A stretch of DNA of 64,000 nucleotides from Winogradskyella haliclonae (GCF_014635865.1 NZ_BMDQ01000001.1:372001-436000); one strand, 5' to 3'. Positions 1 to 9,178 are shown, counted from the first letter of the stretch. Numbers and translations: made by a program. Notes: generated from the sequence alone by a model not told the origin.

Positions 1-941
1 AAATTAACTTCTCCATCTTCAACTCTAGAAATATTAGTAGAATAAATATCCAAATCTCCATCATTATCATAATCTCCAAGCGTCATACCCATTTCGTTAA
101 ATGAACTATCCGCTCCAACAGATGCAGCAATATTTGTAAAAGTATTATCTCCATTGTTACTCCATAATTCATTTGCATCAAAATCAACATTAATATAAAC
201 ATCTATATAACCATCTCTATTAAAATCATGAAAAACCGGTTGCCATCTGAACATAGATTCTTGACCTAAATCACTAGAAATACTAATATCTGAAAAAGTT
301 CCATTCCCATTATTAATAAACAAAGTAGCTTCAGCTCCCCAAACAGTAACCAACACATCTAACCAACCATCGTTATTAATATCTGCTGAGGCTATTCCTC
401 CTACAACTCTTTCTCGAAGTGTAACACCATTGTATTTACCATTAAAATCTAATCCTGAGTTATTTATCTCAGTAAACATGCCACTTTCTGTTTGTTTATA
501 AAGAAATATATCTACTTTGTCTACACATCCTGAAGACACTTTAAAACAATCTCCTACTAGAACTAAATCAAGTAATTCATCTCCATCATAATCAAACCAT
601 AAACCAACTCTGACTCTATTTGAATTAGTAATTCCTAGTGTACTTGCTACTTCTTGAAATTGCCCATTCCCATTATTACGATAAAGCTGGCTAGGCTTAC
701 CAAAATTAGTACCCACAAAAAAGTCTAAATCACCATCTTTATCGAAGTCAACAACTGATGCGCCTCCTCCATACACACGTGCAATGATTGGATCACTTAC
801 GGTATCTATTAAATCGACTATACCGCTCGATGATGTAACATCGGTGAAAGTTTGAGAATTTGAATAATGAACTAAACAAAAGAATAAAAAAAGTAAGCTT
901 ACTTTTTTATTAATCAAAGCCTTATAAATACTAATTTTCAT
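1..941 (-). CDS. Secreted FG-GAP/VCBS repeat protein, 5' part only
   Basis: The reading frame opens at ATG 941 on the minus strand and stays open to the window edge, giving 313 codons, so the C-terminus is missing. The N-terminus (MKISIYKALINKKVSLLFLF) is a signal peptide ending near CLVHYSNSQ. The rest consists of repeats of the form DFDKDGDLDFFVG, DINNDGWLDVLV, DFNRDGYIDVYI and DYDNDGDLDIY, the calcium-binding FG-GAP/VCBS signature that folds as beta-propeller blades, each followed by an LYRNNGNGQF-type segment as in the ASPIC/UnbV family. It is presumably exported and probably a type IX secretion substrate, but the sorting domain would lie outside the window. Function is unknown; the fold assignment is firm. 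Confidence 0.85.
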   Translation of the reverse strand, partial: MKISIYKALINKKVSLLFLFFCLVHYSNSQTFTDVTSSSGIVDLIDTVSDPIIARVYGGGASVVDFDKDGDLDFFVGTNFGKPSQLYRNNGNGQFQEVASTLGITNSNRVRVGLWFDYDGDELLDLVLVGDCFKVSSGCVDKVDIFLYKQTESGMFTEINNSGLDFNGKYNGVTLRERVVGGIASADINNDGWLDVLVTVWGAEATLFINNGNGTFSDISISSDLGQESMFRWQPVFHDFNRDGYIDVYINVDFDANELWSNNGDNTFTNIAASVGADSSFNEMGMTLGDYDNDGDLDIYSTNISRVEDGEVN

Positions 942-1013
942 TTCTAAAATAATATTCACTAAAGTAAATAATTATATATGCTTTTTCAATTAAAGTTCGT
1001 TAAATGATATAAT

Positions 1014-1053
1014 AAAAAAGGTCAAATCACTTTATTTATGATTTAACCTTTTT
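1014..1053 (-). terminator. Rho-independent terminator of tRNA-Leu
   Basis: Read on the minus strand, AAGGTTAAATCA and TGATTTGACCTT form a 12-bp stem with one G-T pair around a 9-base loop and run into a T tract. It starts three bases after the tRNA-Leu 3' end and separates the tRNA from the FG-GAP gene. Confidence 0.8.
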
Positions 1054-1055
1054 AG

Positions 1056-1137
1056 TACTCAAGGTGGGAATCGAACCCACACTTCCGAAGAAATCGGATT
1101 TTGAATCCGACGCGTCTACCAATTCCGCCACTTGAGC
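1056..1137 (-). tRNA. tRNA-Leu (anticodon CAA)
   Basis: The minus strand folds as an 82-nt class II tRNA. The acceptor stem pairs GCTCAAG with CTTGAGT (one G-U), with A as the discriminator base. The D arm contains GGCGGAATTGGTAGACGC, the anticodon stem is TCGGA/TCCGA around loop TTCAAAA (anticodon at 1101-1103, reading UUG), there is a long variable arm, and the T arm is GTGGGTTCGATTCCCAC. The CCA end is not encoded. Confidence 0.97.
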
Positions 1138-1147
1138 ATTGAATTTG

Positions 1148-1184
1148 GATTGGCAAAAATAAAAAATTATTTCTGCCAATCAAT
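1148..1184 (-). promoter_or_regulatory. Promoter of tRNA-Leu inside a long inverted repeat
   Basis: On the minus strand TATTTTTG (1154-1161) matches the Bacteroidota -7 consensus TAnnTTTG, and ATTG (1181-1184) sits 19 bases upstream as a three-of-four match to the -33 box. Positions 1148-1181 form an inverted repeat in which 14 of 15 base pairs match (outer arms GATTGGCA/TGCCAATC), covering the -7 box and the whole spacer. Confidence 0.6.
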
Positions 1185-1207
1185 TAAAAATACTAGGTTT
1201 TATGTTT

Positions 1208-1236
1208 TTTGCTAGGTAAATATTTTTCTAACTTTG
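1208..1236 (+). promoter_or_regulatory. Promoter upstream of prs
   Basis: TAACTTTG at 1229-1236 fits the TAnnTTTG -7 box; TTTG at 1208-1211 is a -33 candidate at 17-base spacing. The prs start lies 48 bases downstream. Confidence 0.5.
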
Positions 1237-1283
1237 AGCATATTTTTACAACTACAACTAACTAACATAATACAACACTAAAA

Positions 1284-2225
1284 ATGCCTTACGACTCAAC
1301 CGAAGCTAAGATTTTTACTTGTTCTCAAAGCAAATATCTAGCTGAAAAAATTGCTAACGCCTATGGCGTAAAACTTGGCAACGTCATCACATCAAGATAT
1401 AGCGATGGAGAATTTCAGCCATCTTATGAAGAATCAATAAGAGGTACTCGAATTTTCATAATAGGTTCAACAAATCCTGGACCAGAGAATTTAATGGAAA
1501 TGTTACTGATGATTGACGCAGCTAAACGTGCTTCGGCAAGACATATTACTGCGGTATTACCATATTTTGGTTGGGCTAGACAAGACAGAAAAGACAAACC
1601 TAGGGTTCCGATTGCAGCAAAATTAGTTGCAAAAATGCTGGAAGCTGCTGGAGCTACTAGAATTATAACCATGGATCTTCATGCAGATCAAATACAAGGA
1701 TTCTTTGAAAAACCTGTAGATCATCTTTTTGCCTCTACTATATTTTTGCCTTATTTAAAGTCGTTGAATCTAGATAATTTAACCATTGCTTCTCCTGACA
1801 TGGGAGGTTCTAAACGTGCCTATGCGTACTCAAAAGCCTTAGAAAGCGATGTTGTTATTTGCTACAAACAACGGGCTAAGGCTAACGTTATTTCGCATAT
1901 GGAATTAATAGGTGATGTTACTGGGAAGAATGTAGTTTTAGTTGATGATATGGTTGATACTGCTGGCACCTTAACCAAAGCTGCAGATTTAATGATGGAG
2001 CGTGGTGCGTTAAGTGTAAGAGCTATTTGTACACATCCAATATTATCTGGAAGTGCTTATGAAAAATTAGCAAACTCCAAATTAGAAGAATTAATAGTTA
2101 CAGATTCGATTGCTCTTACTAAAGAAAGCAGTAAAATTCGTGTTTTAAGTTGCGCAGACTTGTTTGCTGAAGTCATGCAAAATGTGCATCAGAATAAGTC
2201 TATTAGTTCTAAATTTGTAATGTAA
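1284..2225 (+). CDS. prs: Ribose-phosphate pyrophosphokinase (PRPP synthase)
   Basis: Cytosolic enzyme making phosphoribosyl pyrophosphate from ribose 5-phosphate and ATP for nucleotide, histidine, tryptophan and NAD synthesis. The 313-residue length is typical. Visible motifs are RYSDGE (38-43, ribose-phosphate side), YFGWARQDRK (94-103, ATP binding), the flexible-loop/PRPP synthetase signature DLHADQIQGFF (131-141, with the catalytic-region His133) and the phosphoribosyl-binding loop VVLVDDMVDTAGTL (217-230). The first gene of a codirectional group with rplY and pth, an order commonly seen in flavobacteria; rplY has its own -7 box, so it is probably not only cotranscribed. Confidence 0.98.
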   Translation: MPYDSTEAKIFTCSQSKYLAEKIANAYGVKLGNVITSRYSDGEFQPSYEESIRGTRIFIIGSTNPGPENLMEMLLMIDAAKRASARHITAVLPYFGWARQDRKDKPRVPIAAKLVAKMLEAAGATRIITMDLHADQIQGFFEKPVDHLFASTIFLPYLKSLNLDNLTIASPDMGGSKRAYAYSKALESDVVICYKQRAKANVISHMELIGDVTGKNVVLVDDMVDTAGTLTKAADLMMERGALSVRAICTHPILSGSAYEKLANSKLEELIVTDSIALTKESSKIRVLSCADLFAEVMQNVHQNKSISSKFVM

Positions 2226-2314
2226 TCGTATTCCTTTTTTAGTGTATTTGTTTCCAATAGATAAGGTGTATTAAAAAAGAACGCTAGGTCTATAGAATTT
2301 TAATTTAATATTAC

Positions 2315-2322
2315 TACATTTG
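2315..2322 (+). promoter_or_regulatory. -7 promoter box upstream of rplY
   Basis: TACATTTG fits the Bacteroidota TAnnTTTG -7 consensus and lies 48 bases before the rplY ATG. No good TTTG is seen at the -33 position. Confidence 0.5.
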
Positions 2323-2370
2323 CAGCCCTCAAAATGAGGTAATTAATAATTATTAAATTAAACTTTTAAA

Positions 2371-3009
2371 ATGAAATCAATTACAATTAATGGATCTCAA
2401 AGAGAAAGCGTAGGCAAAAAGTCAACTAAAGCCTTACGTAATGCTGGTCAGGTTCCTTGCGTAGTATACGGAGGAGATAAGCCATTGCATTTCTCTGCAC
2501 CAGAATTGGCATTCTCTAAACTTGTATACACTCCAGACGCGCATACAGTTGTGATTGCCTTAGATAACGGTGAAACAGTTAACGCAATCATGCAAGACAT
2601 TCAATTTCACCCTGTGACAGATAGAATTATTCACGTAGATTTCTATCAAATCTTTGATGATAAAGAAATCACCATGAACATTCCTGTACGTATTACAGGT
2701 ACTTCTAAAGGTGTTTTAAATGGTGGTAACTTAAGAAGACCTTACCGTAAATTAAGAGTAAAAGCAATCCCTTCAAATCTTCCAGATTTTATTGAGGTTG
2801 ATATTACTCCTCTTAAAATAGGAAGCAAATTATACATCACTGAGCTTCAAAATGACGCTTACAAATTTTTACACCCAGATAATACAGTAGTATGTCAAGT
2901 AAGGCGTAGTAGACTAGCTGTTGTTGATGAGGAAGAAGAGGAAGAAGAAGGAGCAGAAGCAGCAGAAGCAGCAGCAGATGCACCAGCAACGGAAGCAGCA
3001 CAAGAATAA
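2371..3009 (+). CDS. rplY: 50S ribosomal protein L25/general stress protein Ctc
   Basis: 5S rRNA-binding ribosomal protein of the long (TL5/Ctc) class. Residues 1-95 are the L25 beta-barrel ([20 protein letters not shown], then the QVPCVVYGG and HVDFYQI stretches) and residues 96-185 are the C-terminal beta domain of TL5. The last roughly 25 residues are a Glu/Ala-rich acidic tail, a usual feature of Bacteroidota L25. It is followed by a strong terminator and then pth, the classical pairing of translation genes. Confidence 0.96.
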   Translation: MKSITINGSQRESVGKKSTKALRNAGQVPCVVYGGDKPLHFSAPELAFSKLVYTPDAHTVVIALDNGETVNAIMQDIQFHPVTDRIIHVDFYQIFDDKEITMNIPVRITGTSKGVLNGGNLRRPYRKLRVKAIPSNLPDFIEVDITPLKIGSKLYITELQNDAYKFLHPDNTVVCQVRRSRLAVVDEEEEEEEGAEAAEAAADAPATEAAQE

Positions 3010-3034
3010 GCAAAACTATTTCTTCATATAAGCT

Positions 3035-3066
3035 AAAAGCATTCTGTATTTCAGAATGCTTTTTTA
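3035..3066 (+). terminator. Terminator after rplY
   Basis: AGCATTCTG and CAGAATGCT form a 9-bp perfect stem around TATTT, followed by a run of T. It lies 25 bases after the rplY stop. Confidence 0.85.
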
Positions 3067-3087
3067 TTTTTGAGAAAATATAAATCT

Positions 3088-3705
3088 ATGATTAAATGCT
3101 TAATACGCTTATTTAAATCTAAAGAAAACATTGACCCCATGAAAAAATTTTTGATTGTCGGCTTAGGTAATATTGGTGACAAGTACGAAAATACAAGACA
3201 CAATATTGGTTTTAAAATATTAGATTATTATTCTGCTTCTCATGATTTTGAGTTTAAGACAGATAAATTAGGCGATTTGGCTTATTATAAAATAAAAGGG
3301 CGTACTCTAATTTTTTTGAAACCTAGTACCTACATGAATTTAAGTGGTAAGGCTATTAAATATTGGATGGCAAAAGAAAAAATTCCATTAGAAAATTTAT
3401 TAGTTATAACAGATGATCTTAATTTACCATTTGGTACTTTAAGGTTAAAGGGAAAAGGAAGCGACGGTGGTCATAATGGATTAAAAGACACCCAAGACAA
3501 ATTACAAACTACAAAGTATAGTAGGTTTAGATTTGGAATTAGTAATGATTTCTCAAAAGGAAGACAAGTTGATTATGTGTTAGCTAATTGGACAGATGAA
3601 GAAAATAATCAGCTAAAAGAAAGGTTAGAATTAAGTACTAAGATTATAGATTCTTTTGTTCTCTCGGGATTAAAAATTACAATGAATAATTATAATGGAA
3701 AATAA
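3088..3705 (+). CDS. pth: Peptidyl-tRNA hydrolase
   Basis: Releases tRNA from peptidyl-tRNAs that fall off the ribosome. The catalytic core starts with KKFLIVGLGNIGDKYENTRHN; the His of TRHN is the general base, and the GGHNGLKD and KPSTYMNLSG motifs of the family are present. I chose ATG 3088 (205 residues), which gives a 17-residue basic extension before the core; flavobacterial homologues often carry such an extension. The open frame extends to a TTG at 3070, and ATG 3139 would give only the core. The rplY terminator ends just before it, so it probably has its own weak promoter or relies on read-through. Confidence 0.95.
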   Translation: MIKCLIRLFKSKENIDPMKKFLIVGLGNIGDKYENTRHNIGFKILDYYSASHDFEFKTDKLGDLAYYKIKGRTLIFLKPSTYMNLSGKAIKYWMAKEKIPLENLLVITDDLNLPFGTLRLKGKGSDGGHNGLKDTQDKLQTTKYSRFRFGISNDFSKGRQVDYVLANWTDEENNQLKERLELSTKIIDSFVLSGLKITMNNYNGK

Positions 3706-3735
3706 AAAACCTCTCAAAAATTGAGAGGTTTTTTT
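3704..3735. terminator. Bidirectional terminator between pth and the PorP-like gene
   Basis: CCTCTCAA and TTGAGAGG form a perfect stem around AAA, with an A tract on the left and a T tract on the right, so it can end transcription from both convergent genes. Confidence 0.88.
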
Positions 3736-3753
3736 ATGTAAATAAATTACTTT

Positions 3754-4668
3754 TTACTCGTCAGAATTATTTTTCTTAGGAAAATTAAAACGTACTAGGA
3801 TTTCATGAGTACCATCATTGATATCATTCAAATCGCTTCTAGATGAACCTCCATAAGCATAACCAAAATCCATCCAATCAGCAAGATTAAACATTAAAGT
3901 ACCTGCCCATGCACCATCTGTTGTGTAAACACCTGCAAGTTCAAAACGTTTGTTGTATCTGAATGCCGCGGTAAAGTCTGCAGATAATGGTGAACCATTG
4001 ACATATCTTATCATAGTAGATGGTCTAAATTCAAACTTATCCGATAAGTCAAAATTATAACCTCCTGAAAGATACCAATGAGAATTATTATTAGATGTTG
4101 TAACTCTACCATCGTCAACATTAACACGCTCTCCTTGTAATAGCCCATTAATTGAGAAAGACACAAAATACTTTTCATTAAATAAATGTGCTCCAACTCC
4201 AAGATTAGGTCTAAAACCTTCGTCAATATTTTGAATCGCACTATCTCCGTTATTAAAACCAAACCTACCAAAGCCATCCTCATCAATATTATAAGTACTT
4301 GCTCCAGCTTTTAACCCTAAGAATAAATCTGTGGTTTCACTGAACTTTAACTTATACGAAAAGTCGACATTGAAACTTGTTCTATTCTCAACAAACACTT
4401 TATCATTAATAATTGACAAGCCTATTCCAAATTTTTCAGTAAGTGGTGTGGCAAAAAAGAAAGTTTGAGTTTCAGGTGCATCTTGAACGTTAACCCATTG
4501 ACTTCTAAAGCTTGATGTCAAGCTTGTTTCACCATCTGCGGCAGCATAAGCAGGGTTAATTGCATTCATAGTATATCTATACAAGGCATAGTTAGGTTCT
4601 TGTTGTGCATATATAGTTCCAAACAATAACAATGCTACTACCTTTAAAATGTTTTTATAAAATTTCAT
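3754..4668 (-). CDS. Type IX secretion membrane protein, PorP/SprF family
   Basis: A 304-residue outer-membrane beta-barrel protein. Residues 1-21 are a signal peptide (MKFYKNILKVVALLLFGTIYAQ), then QEPNYALYRYTMNAINPAYAAADG, the conserved opening of the PorP/SprF family, with repeated amphipathic strands and glycines to the end. Family members assist the type IX system; SprF-type copies are encoded next to the large adhesin or enzyme they help to export (as sprF is next to sprB). Here the gene lies 32 bases downstream of the metalloprotease with a type B sorting domain, which suggests that this copy is dedicated to that cargo. Confidence 0.9.
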   Translation of the reverse strand: MKFYKNILKVVALLLFGTIYAQQEPNYALYRYTMNAINPAYAAADGETSLTSSFRSQWVNVQDAPETQTFFFATPLTEKFGIGLSIINDKVFVENRTSFNVDFSYKLKFSETTDLFLGLKAGASTYNIDEDGFGRFGFNNGDSAIQNIDEGFRPNLGVGAHLFNEKYFVSFSINGLLQGERVNVDDGRVTTSNNNSHWYLSGGYNFDLSDKFEFRPSTMIRYVNGSPLSADFTAAFRYNKRFELAGVYTTDGAWAGTLMFNLADWMDFGYAYGGSSRSDLNDINDGTHEILVRFNFPKKNNSDE

Positions 4669-4700
4669 TGAATTAATTGATTTAAAATTTATCTACTTTT

Positions 4701-7700
4701 TTAGTATGTAACAAATAACCATCCGTTAACAACTATGTTTCCTTCTCCTGATTGATTCACTACATAGTAATAAGAACCTGATGGCAGTGCTTTACCACTC
4801 TGGTTAGTTGCTCCCCAATCATTTCTGTATGAATTAGATGCGAAAACCTCATTTCCAGTTCTGTCATAGACTCTTACAGTAGTGCCTGGATAAAGCTCAA
4901 TACTCTGAATCTGCCAAGTATCATTAACATTATCCCCATTAGGAGTAACAATATCATTAACAGTTATGTCATCACAAACATCTCCAAGACCGTCACCATC
5001 AACATCTGATTGATCTGCATTTGCAGTTAGAGGACAGTTGTCGTTTATATCTAACTCACCATCATTATCATCATCATCATCACAAACATCTCCAAGACCA
5101 TCACCATCATTATCAGCTTGATCTGTATTAGCAGTAAACTGGCAATTATCATTAACATCTAATACCCCATCATTATCATCATCATCGTCACACTCATCTC
5201 CAATACCATCTCCATCATTATCAGCTTGATCTGTATTATCTACAATTACACAATTATCATCATCATTTAGAATTCCATCAGAATCAAAATCTTCTGAATC
5301 TCTAATACCACAAATTTCTAAGCTAAATCCATCCAGAGAACCTCCATCTAAACTTGGGTCTTGGTCAACAACAACTAAGAACCAAGTACCTATTGATTGT
5401 TGGCCATTAAAAAATGATAAAGGCTCTTCTGGAGCAAAAACTCCTGTAAATGGAGCTACACCATCATTAATTGAAACCGGTTGTATATCAACAATTCCAT
5501 CTCCGTCTGTATCAATTCCATCATCATCAAAAACTGTGTTGGTGAAATTTTCACTACCTCCTCCAGCACCATCTGCCAAAACAACAAATTCTGTGGCTGT
5601 AGGATTGAATAAAGCTATTAATAAATCTCCAGTCCAAGTATGCTGAATATCAACAGTAACGTTAACATCTGTTATTGTCAAATCTTCTTCTATATCTACA
5701 GATATAACATATTGTTGACTAGGTAAAGCAGAGTCATCGTCAATTACTAATGACTCACCTGCATATGTTGCTATTGTACATGTAACATCACATACATCTC
5801 CAATTCCATTACCATCTAAATCTTCTTGATCTGCATTGGCTGTGCTCGGACAATTATCATCATCATTAAGCAATCCATCATTATCTATATCGTCATCACA
5901 GACGTCTCCTAATCCATCACCATCAACATCTGATTGGTCAGTATTAGCTGTCAAAGGACAATTATCTAATGAATCAGGAACCAAATCATCGTCTGAATCT
6001 GGCAGAGGTACACCACATATTTCTAAAGACCAATTTTCTATATTACCTGTATCACCAGAAACAAAATCTTGAACAGTTAAAAGCCAATCTCCACTAGCAA
6101 TTTCTCCGTTCAATGTAGATAAATCACCATCTGGCGTAAATGTCCCTGTAAAGTCTCCAGAACCAGAACTTATAGGGTCAGTAGCATCACTGTCAAATAC
6201 AGTATCAACATACTGTGTTCCATTTCCTCCATTACGGTTAGAAAGAATAACATCAGTACCTGAAGGGCTCGTTAAAGTTATAAGTAAATCATCACCCCAT
6301 GTATGAGATACATTAATAGTTACATTTACATCTGTAATTTCAGAGACATCAGTAACTTGAAGAGTTGAACTTACAGGGTCTCCAGGACCAACAAAGAATA
6401 TTCCATCTGGTATGGCTATTGGAGTATCAGTTGCTGTTGAAACATTACATTCAATAGTACCAGTTTGAAAACTAGTAGAAGCATATGCTCCTTCTCCACA
6501 ATTATTCACAGCTCTAACTCTCCAAAAATAAGAAGTATCAGTAGCAAGCCCCATAGGTACAAATAAAGCCTCTGTAACAACTCCACTAGATACTATATTA
6601 GTAAAACCTGCATCAGACGCTACATCAACTTCATAGGCAGCAGCATTAGAATCTTCACTCCAAGTAAATTCAGCCATTGGAGGAACTCCAGTAATTCCTC
6701 CGTTAGGATAACCCTGAGTAATTGTTCCAAATGTATCGTCAAATACATTTAAAGTAGCATTAGTTGGAGCCGTATCTGTACCATCAGTAGTTTCTATTTG
6801 AAAATCATAAGTCCCTACATCTACAGAAGCTAAACCACTAACCGTCATTGTAACAGGAGTCGCATCAGCTGTAACTGTACTTGGACTAAAACTAGCTGTA
6901 GCACCCATTGGCAAGCCATTAGTTGCAAAAGTCACTGAACCTGTAAAAGTCGGATCTATAAGATTATATGTAAAATTATATGTTGCATCAGCTGGTTTAC
7001 AAACTTCTACATTTGAAGCATTAGAATCTGCAAAAGTTATCTCAAAAGGAAAAGGGGATTGATTAAGAACTTCCCTTGGCCCACCAGGTTCAAAAACTGC
7101 ACGCATTCTGTCAATTTGCCCTTGAGTAAAAAGTCCCATGCATGCATCATCACTGTAATCCATATAGTTTTCGAACATATCATCAGTACCACATTTAACT
7201 GGCCTAGCTCCAGCACAAGGGTAGTTAGGACTATCAGAACTCGGTGTGTCATCTACAAAATCATCAACACCACAGCCACCATCACCCCAGATGTGACGAA
7301 GATTAAAATAATGACCTATCTCATGAGTAGTAGTACGACCTAAATCATAAGTATCATCTAAGAAAAAAGTTTCACCTGCAGCAGCTTCATAATCTGAAGA
7401 TCCAAAAAACTGCGGGCTCATTACAATACCATCGTCAGGGTCACCTGCACTTGCTGGGAATGTTGCATATCCAAGGATTCCACCTCCGATATTACCTACC
7501 CAAAAATTAAAATAACGTAATGGATCCCATGCATCAGTTCCTCCTTGGGCTGAGAACTTAATAGAATCGTCAGTTCCCCATGCCGCAACATTAGTTTCTT
7601 TTCTTGTGATACCGTTTGTAGGGTTACCATCTGGATCTATTTGAGCTAAGTAATATTCTATTTTAGTATCCCCAGCTTGAGGCCATATGTTTGCTTGTAT

Positions 7701-8036
7701 ATCAGCAAACTCATCATTCAAGGCTCTAAAATCCTTATAGATAACATCTATTTGAGATTCTATTTGAGCGTCGCTAATGTTTTCTACTGGGTTAGCAGAA
7801 TTCCAAACCACGTGTACTACAACTGGGACATATATAATATCATCCATCATTCGGAAGCTATTATTTGCAATACCTTGTTGAGTAAAGTTTTCTAGCTGAT
7901 TCATTCTTTCCTGATATGCAGGATCTTGCATCTTCTGTTCTAATAAGTCATTAGAATAACAGTTCCTCTCTTGAGCAATTAAAGAAGATGAAATCAAGAA
8001 AAAAGCAGCTACTAAAAAGTAAAGATTTTTTTTCAT
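4701..8036 (-). CDS. Secreted M43 metalloprotease with P-domains, TSP3 repeats and type IX sorting domain
   Basis: A 1111-residue multidomain export protein. Signal peptide 1-22; pappalysin-type M43 zincin about 65-325 with zinc motif HEIGHYFNLRH (238-248) and Met-turn NYMDY (290-294); Ig-like region about 340-430; fibronectin III about 445-525; P-domain 1 about 530-675; thrombospondin type 3 repeats 680-750; P-domain 2 about 752-911; a second TSP3 block 915-1022 (units such as DNDGDGIGDECDDD bind calcium); and a gliding-type (type B, SprB-like) C-terminal sorting domain 1025-1111 starting TPNGDNVNDTW. All catalytic residues are present, so it is likely an active secreted or surface-attached protease. 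The downstream PorP/SprF gene supports type IX export. The substrate is unknown. The two P-domains look like an internal duplication. Confidence 0.95.
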   Translation of the reverse strand: MKKNLYFLVAAFFLISSSLIAQERNCYSNDLLEQKMQDPAYQERMNQLENFTQQGIANNSFRMMDDIIYVPVVVHVVWNSANPVENISDAQIESQIDVIYKDFRALNDEFADIQANIWPQAGDTKIEYYLAQIDPDGNPTNGITRKETNVAAWGTDDSIKFSAQGGTDAWDPLRYFNFWVGNIGGGILGYATFPASAGDPDDGIVMSPQFFGSSDYEAAAGETFFLDDTYDLGRTTTHEIGHYFNLRHIWGDGGCGVDDFVDDTPSSDSPNYPCAGARPVKCGTDDMFENYMDYSDDACMGLFTQGQIDRMRAVFEPGGPREVLNQSPFPFEITFADSNASNVEVCKPADATYNFTYNLIDPTFTGSVTFATNGLPMGATASFSPSTVTADATPVTMTVSGLASVDVGTYDFQIETTDGTDTAPTNATLNVFDDTFGTITQGYPNGGITGVPPMAEFTWSEDSNAAAYEVDVASDAGFTNIVSSGVVTEALFVPMGLATDTSYFWRVRAVNNCGEGAYASTSFQTGTIECNVSTATDTPIAIPDGIFFVGPGDPVSSTLQVTDVSEITDVNVTINVSHTWGDDLLITLTSPSGTDVILSNRNGGNGTQYVDTVFDSDATDPISSGSGDFTGTFTPDGDLSTLNGEIASGDWLLTVQDFVSGDTGNIENWSLEICGVPLPDSDDDLVPDSLDNCPLTANTDQSDVDGDGLGDVCDDDIDNDGLLNDDDNCPSTANADQEDLDGNGIGDVCDVTCTIATYAGESLVIDDDSALPSQQYVISVDIEEDLTITDVNVTVDIQHTWTGDLLIALFNPTATEFVVLADGAGGGSENFTNTVFDDDGIDTDGDGIVDIQPVSINDGVAPFTGVFAPEEPLSFFNGQQSIGTWFLVVVDQDPSLDGGSLDGFSLEICGIRDSEDFDSDGILNDDDNCVIVDNTDQADNDGDGIGDECDDDDDNDGVLDVNDNCQFTANTDQADNDGDGLGDVCDDDDDNDGELDINDNCPLTANADQSDVDGDGLGDVCDDITVNDIVTPNGDNVNDTWQIQSIELYPGTTVRVYDRTGNEVFASNSYRNDWGATNQSGKALPSGSYYYVVNQSGEGNIVVNGWLFVTY

Positions 8037-8263
8037 TTGAAGTGAGTTTAATTAATGTAATATAAAAGTCTTTCAATAATCACAATCACAGTGCTTAATG
8101 AAAGACAAAACCTTAAAGGTTAGTTAAAAAAGAATTTAAATATTTAGTTATGAGTTTTAAATGTAGTTTTTTTGCCATATGGATTAGTATAGGATTATTA
8201 AATTAGCATCAAATTTATACTTTTTTTTCACATATCCTTAACAAAATCAGAATATTTCGTACA
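8037..8263. other. Divergent intergenic region between the metalloprotease and ribF
   Basis: 227 AT-rich bases that must hold the promoters for both divergent genes. I see no consensus -33/-7 pair in either direction. A short palindrome AACCTTAAAGGTT lies at 8109-8121, too small to assign. No reading frame or RNA gene is seen. Confidence 0.5.
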
Positions 8264-9178
8264 ATGTCATCAAATCACCGACGTTTTTCAAAAATTTTAA
8301 CAATTGGAACCTTTGATGGCGTTCACATTGGCCATCAAAAAATACTAAAACGAATAGTAAACCTCTCAAAAGAGAAAGACTTGATACCTAGCGTATTGAC
8401 TTTTTTCCCTCATCCCAGGATGGTACTCCAACAAAATCACTCTATAAAACTATTAAACACTATTGCAGAACGAAGAATGTTGCTAGAAAAATTTGGTATT
8501 GAATTAATATGCGTAAAAACATTTACAAGAGAGTTTGCCAACTTATCCGCTAGAGCTTATATAAAAGATATTTTAATAAATGAATTAAATACCAAACAGG
8601 TTCTCATTGGATATGATCATCATTTTGGAAAAAACAGAAGTGCTAACATTAATGATTTAAAACAATTTTCTGAAGAGTTTGATTTTGAAATTGAAGAAAT
8701 CTCTGCAGAAGATATTGCAGAAGTAACTATAAGCTCCACTAAAATACGAAATGCCCTCAATAATGGAAATATATCTCTTGCTAATACGTATTTAGGTTAT
8801 AATTATTTTTTAACCGGAAAAGTCGTTAGTGGCCAAAGCATTGGGCGCACTATTGATTTCCCTACAGCTAATATATTTATAGAAGAAGATTACAAACTCA
8901 TCCCAAAAGATGGCGTATATGTTGTAAAATCTATAATTAATGACACCCAATATTACGGCATGATGAATATTGGCTCAAACCCTACTATAAAAAACAAGCC
9001 AAGATCTATAGAAGTCCATTTCTTTAATTTTGAAAACGATATTTATGGTAACCAAATTGTAATAGAACTATTAAGTAGATTAAGAGATGAACATAAGTTT
9101 GAAACCTTAGAAGCGTTGCAAGAACAACTTAGACTAGATAGAGAGAGTGCATTAGTATATATTAAATCAGTAGAATGA
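8264..9178 (+). CDS. ribF: Bifunctional riboflavin kinase/FAD synthetase
   Basis: Converts riboflavin to FMN and FMN to FAD. The N-terminal FMN adenylyltransferase (about 1-180) carries the nucleotidyl-transferase motif TIGTFDGVHIGHQ with HIGH at 21-24 and later the ISSTKIR motif. The C-terminal riboflavin kinase (about 185-304) has GRTIDFPTANI and the NIGSNPTI stretch with the catalytic-region PTI. Length 304 is usual. Its stop overlaps the start of the next gene in ATGA, implying translational coupling with the HTTM protein. Confidence 0.97.
   Translation: MSSNHRRFSKILTIGTFDGVHIGHQKILKRIVNLSKEKDLIPSVLTFFPHPRMVLQQNHSIKLLNTIAERRMLLEKFGIELICVKTFTREFANLSARAYIKDILINELNTKQVLIGYDHHFGKNRSANINDLKQFSEEFDFEIEEISAEDIAEVTISSTKIRNALNNGNISLANTYLGYNYFLTGKVVSGQSIGRTIDFPTANIFIEEDYKLIPKDGVYVVKSIINDTQYYGMMNIGSNPTIKNKPRSIEVHFFNFENDIYGNQIVIELLSRLRDEHKFETLEALQEQLRLDRESALVYIKSVE

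Noticed and set aside
1056-1137. tRNA-Leu as an integration site for a mobile element, because it borders a secreted repeat protein.
   Set aside because: No integrase, no repeated 3' tRNA fragment and no compositional break are visible on either side within the window.
8109-8121. Palindrome AACCTTAAAGGTT between the protease and ribF as an operator.
   Set aside because: Six-base arms in AT-rich DNA are expected by chance and no promoter element could be aligned with it.
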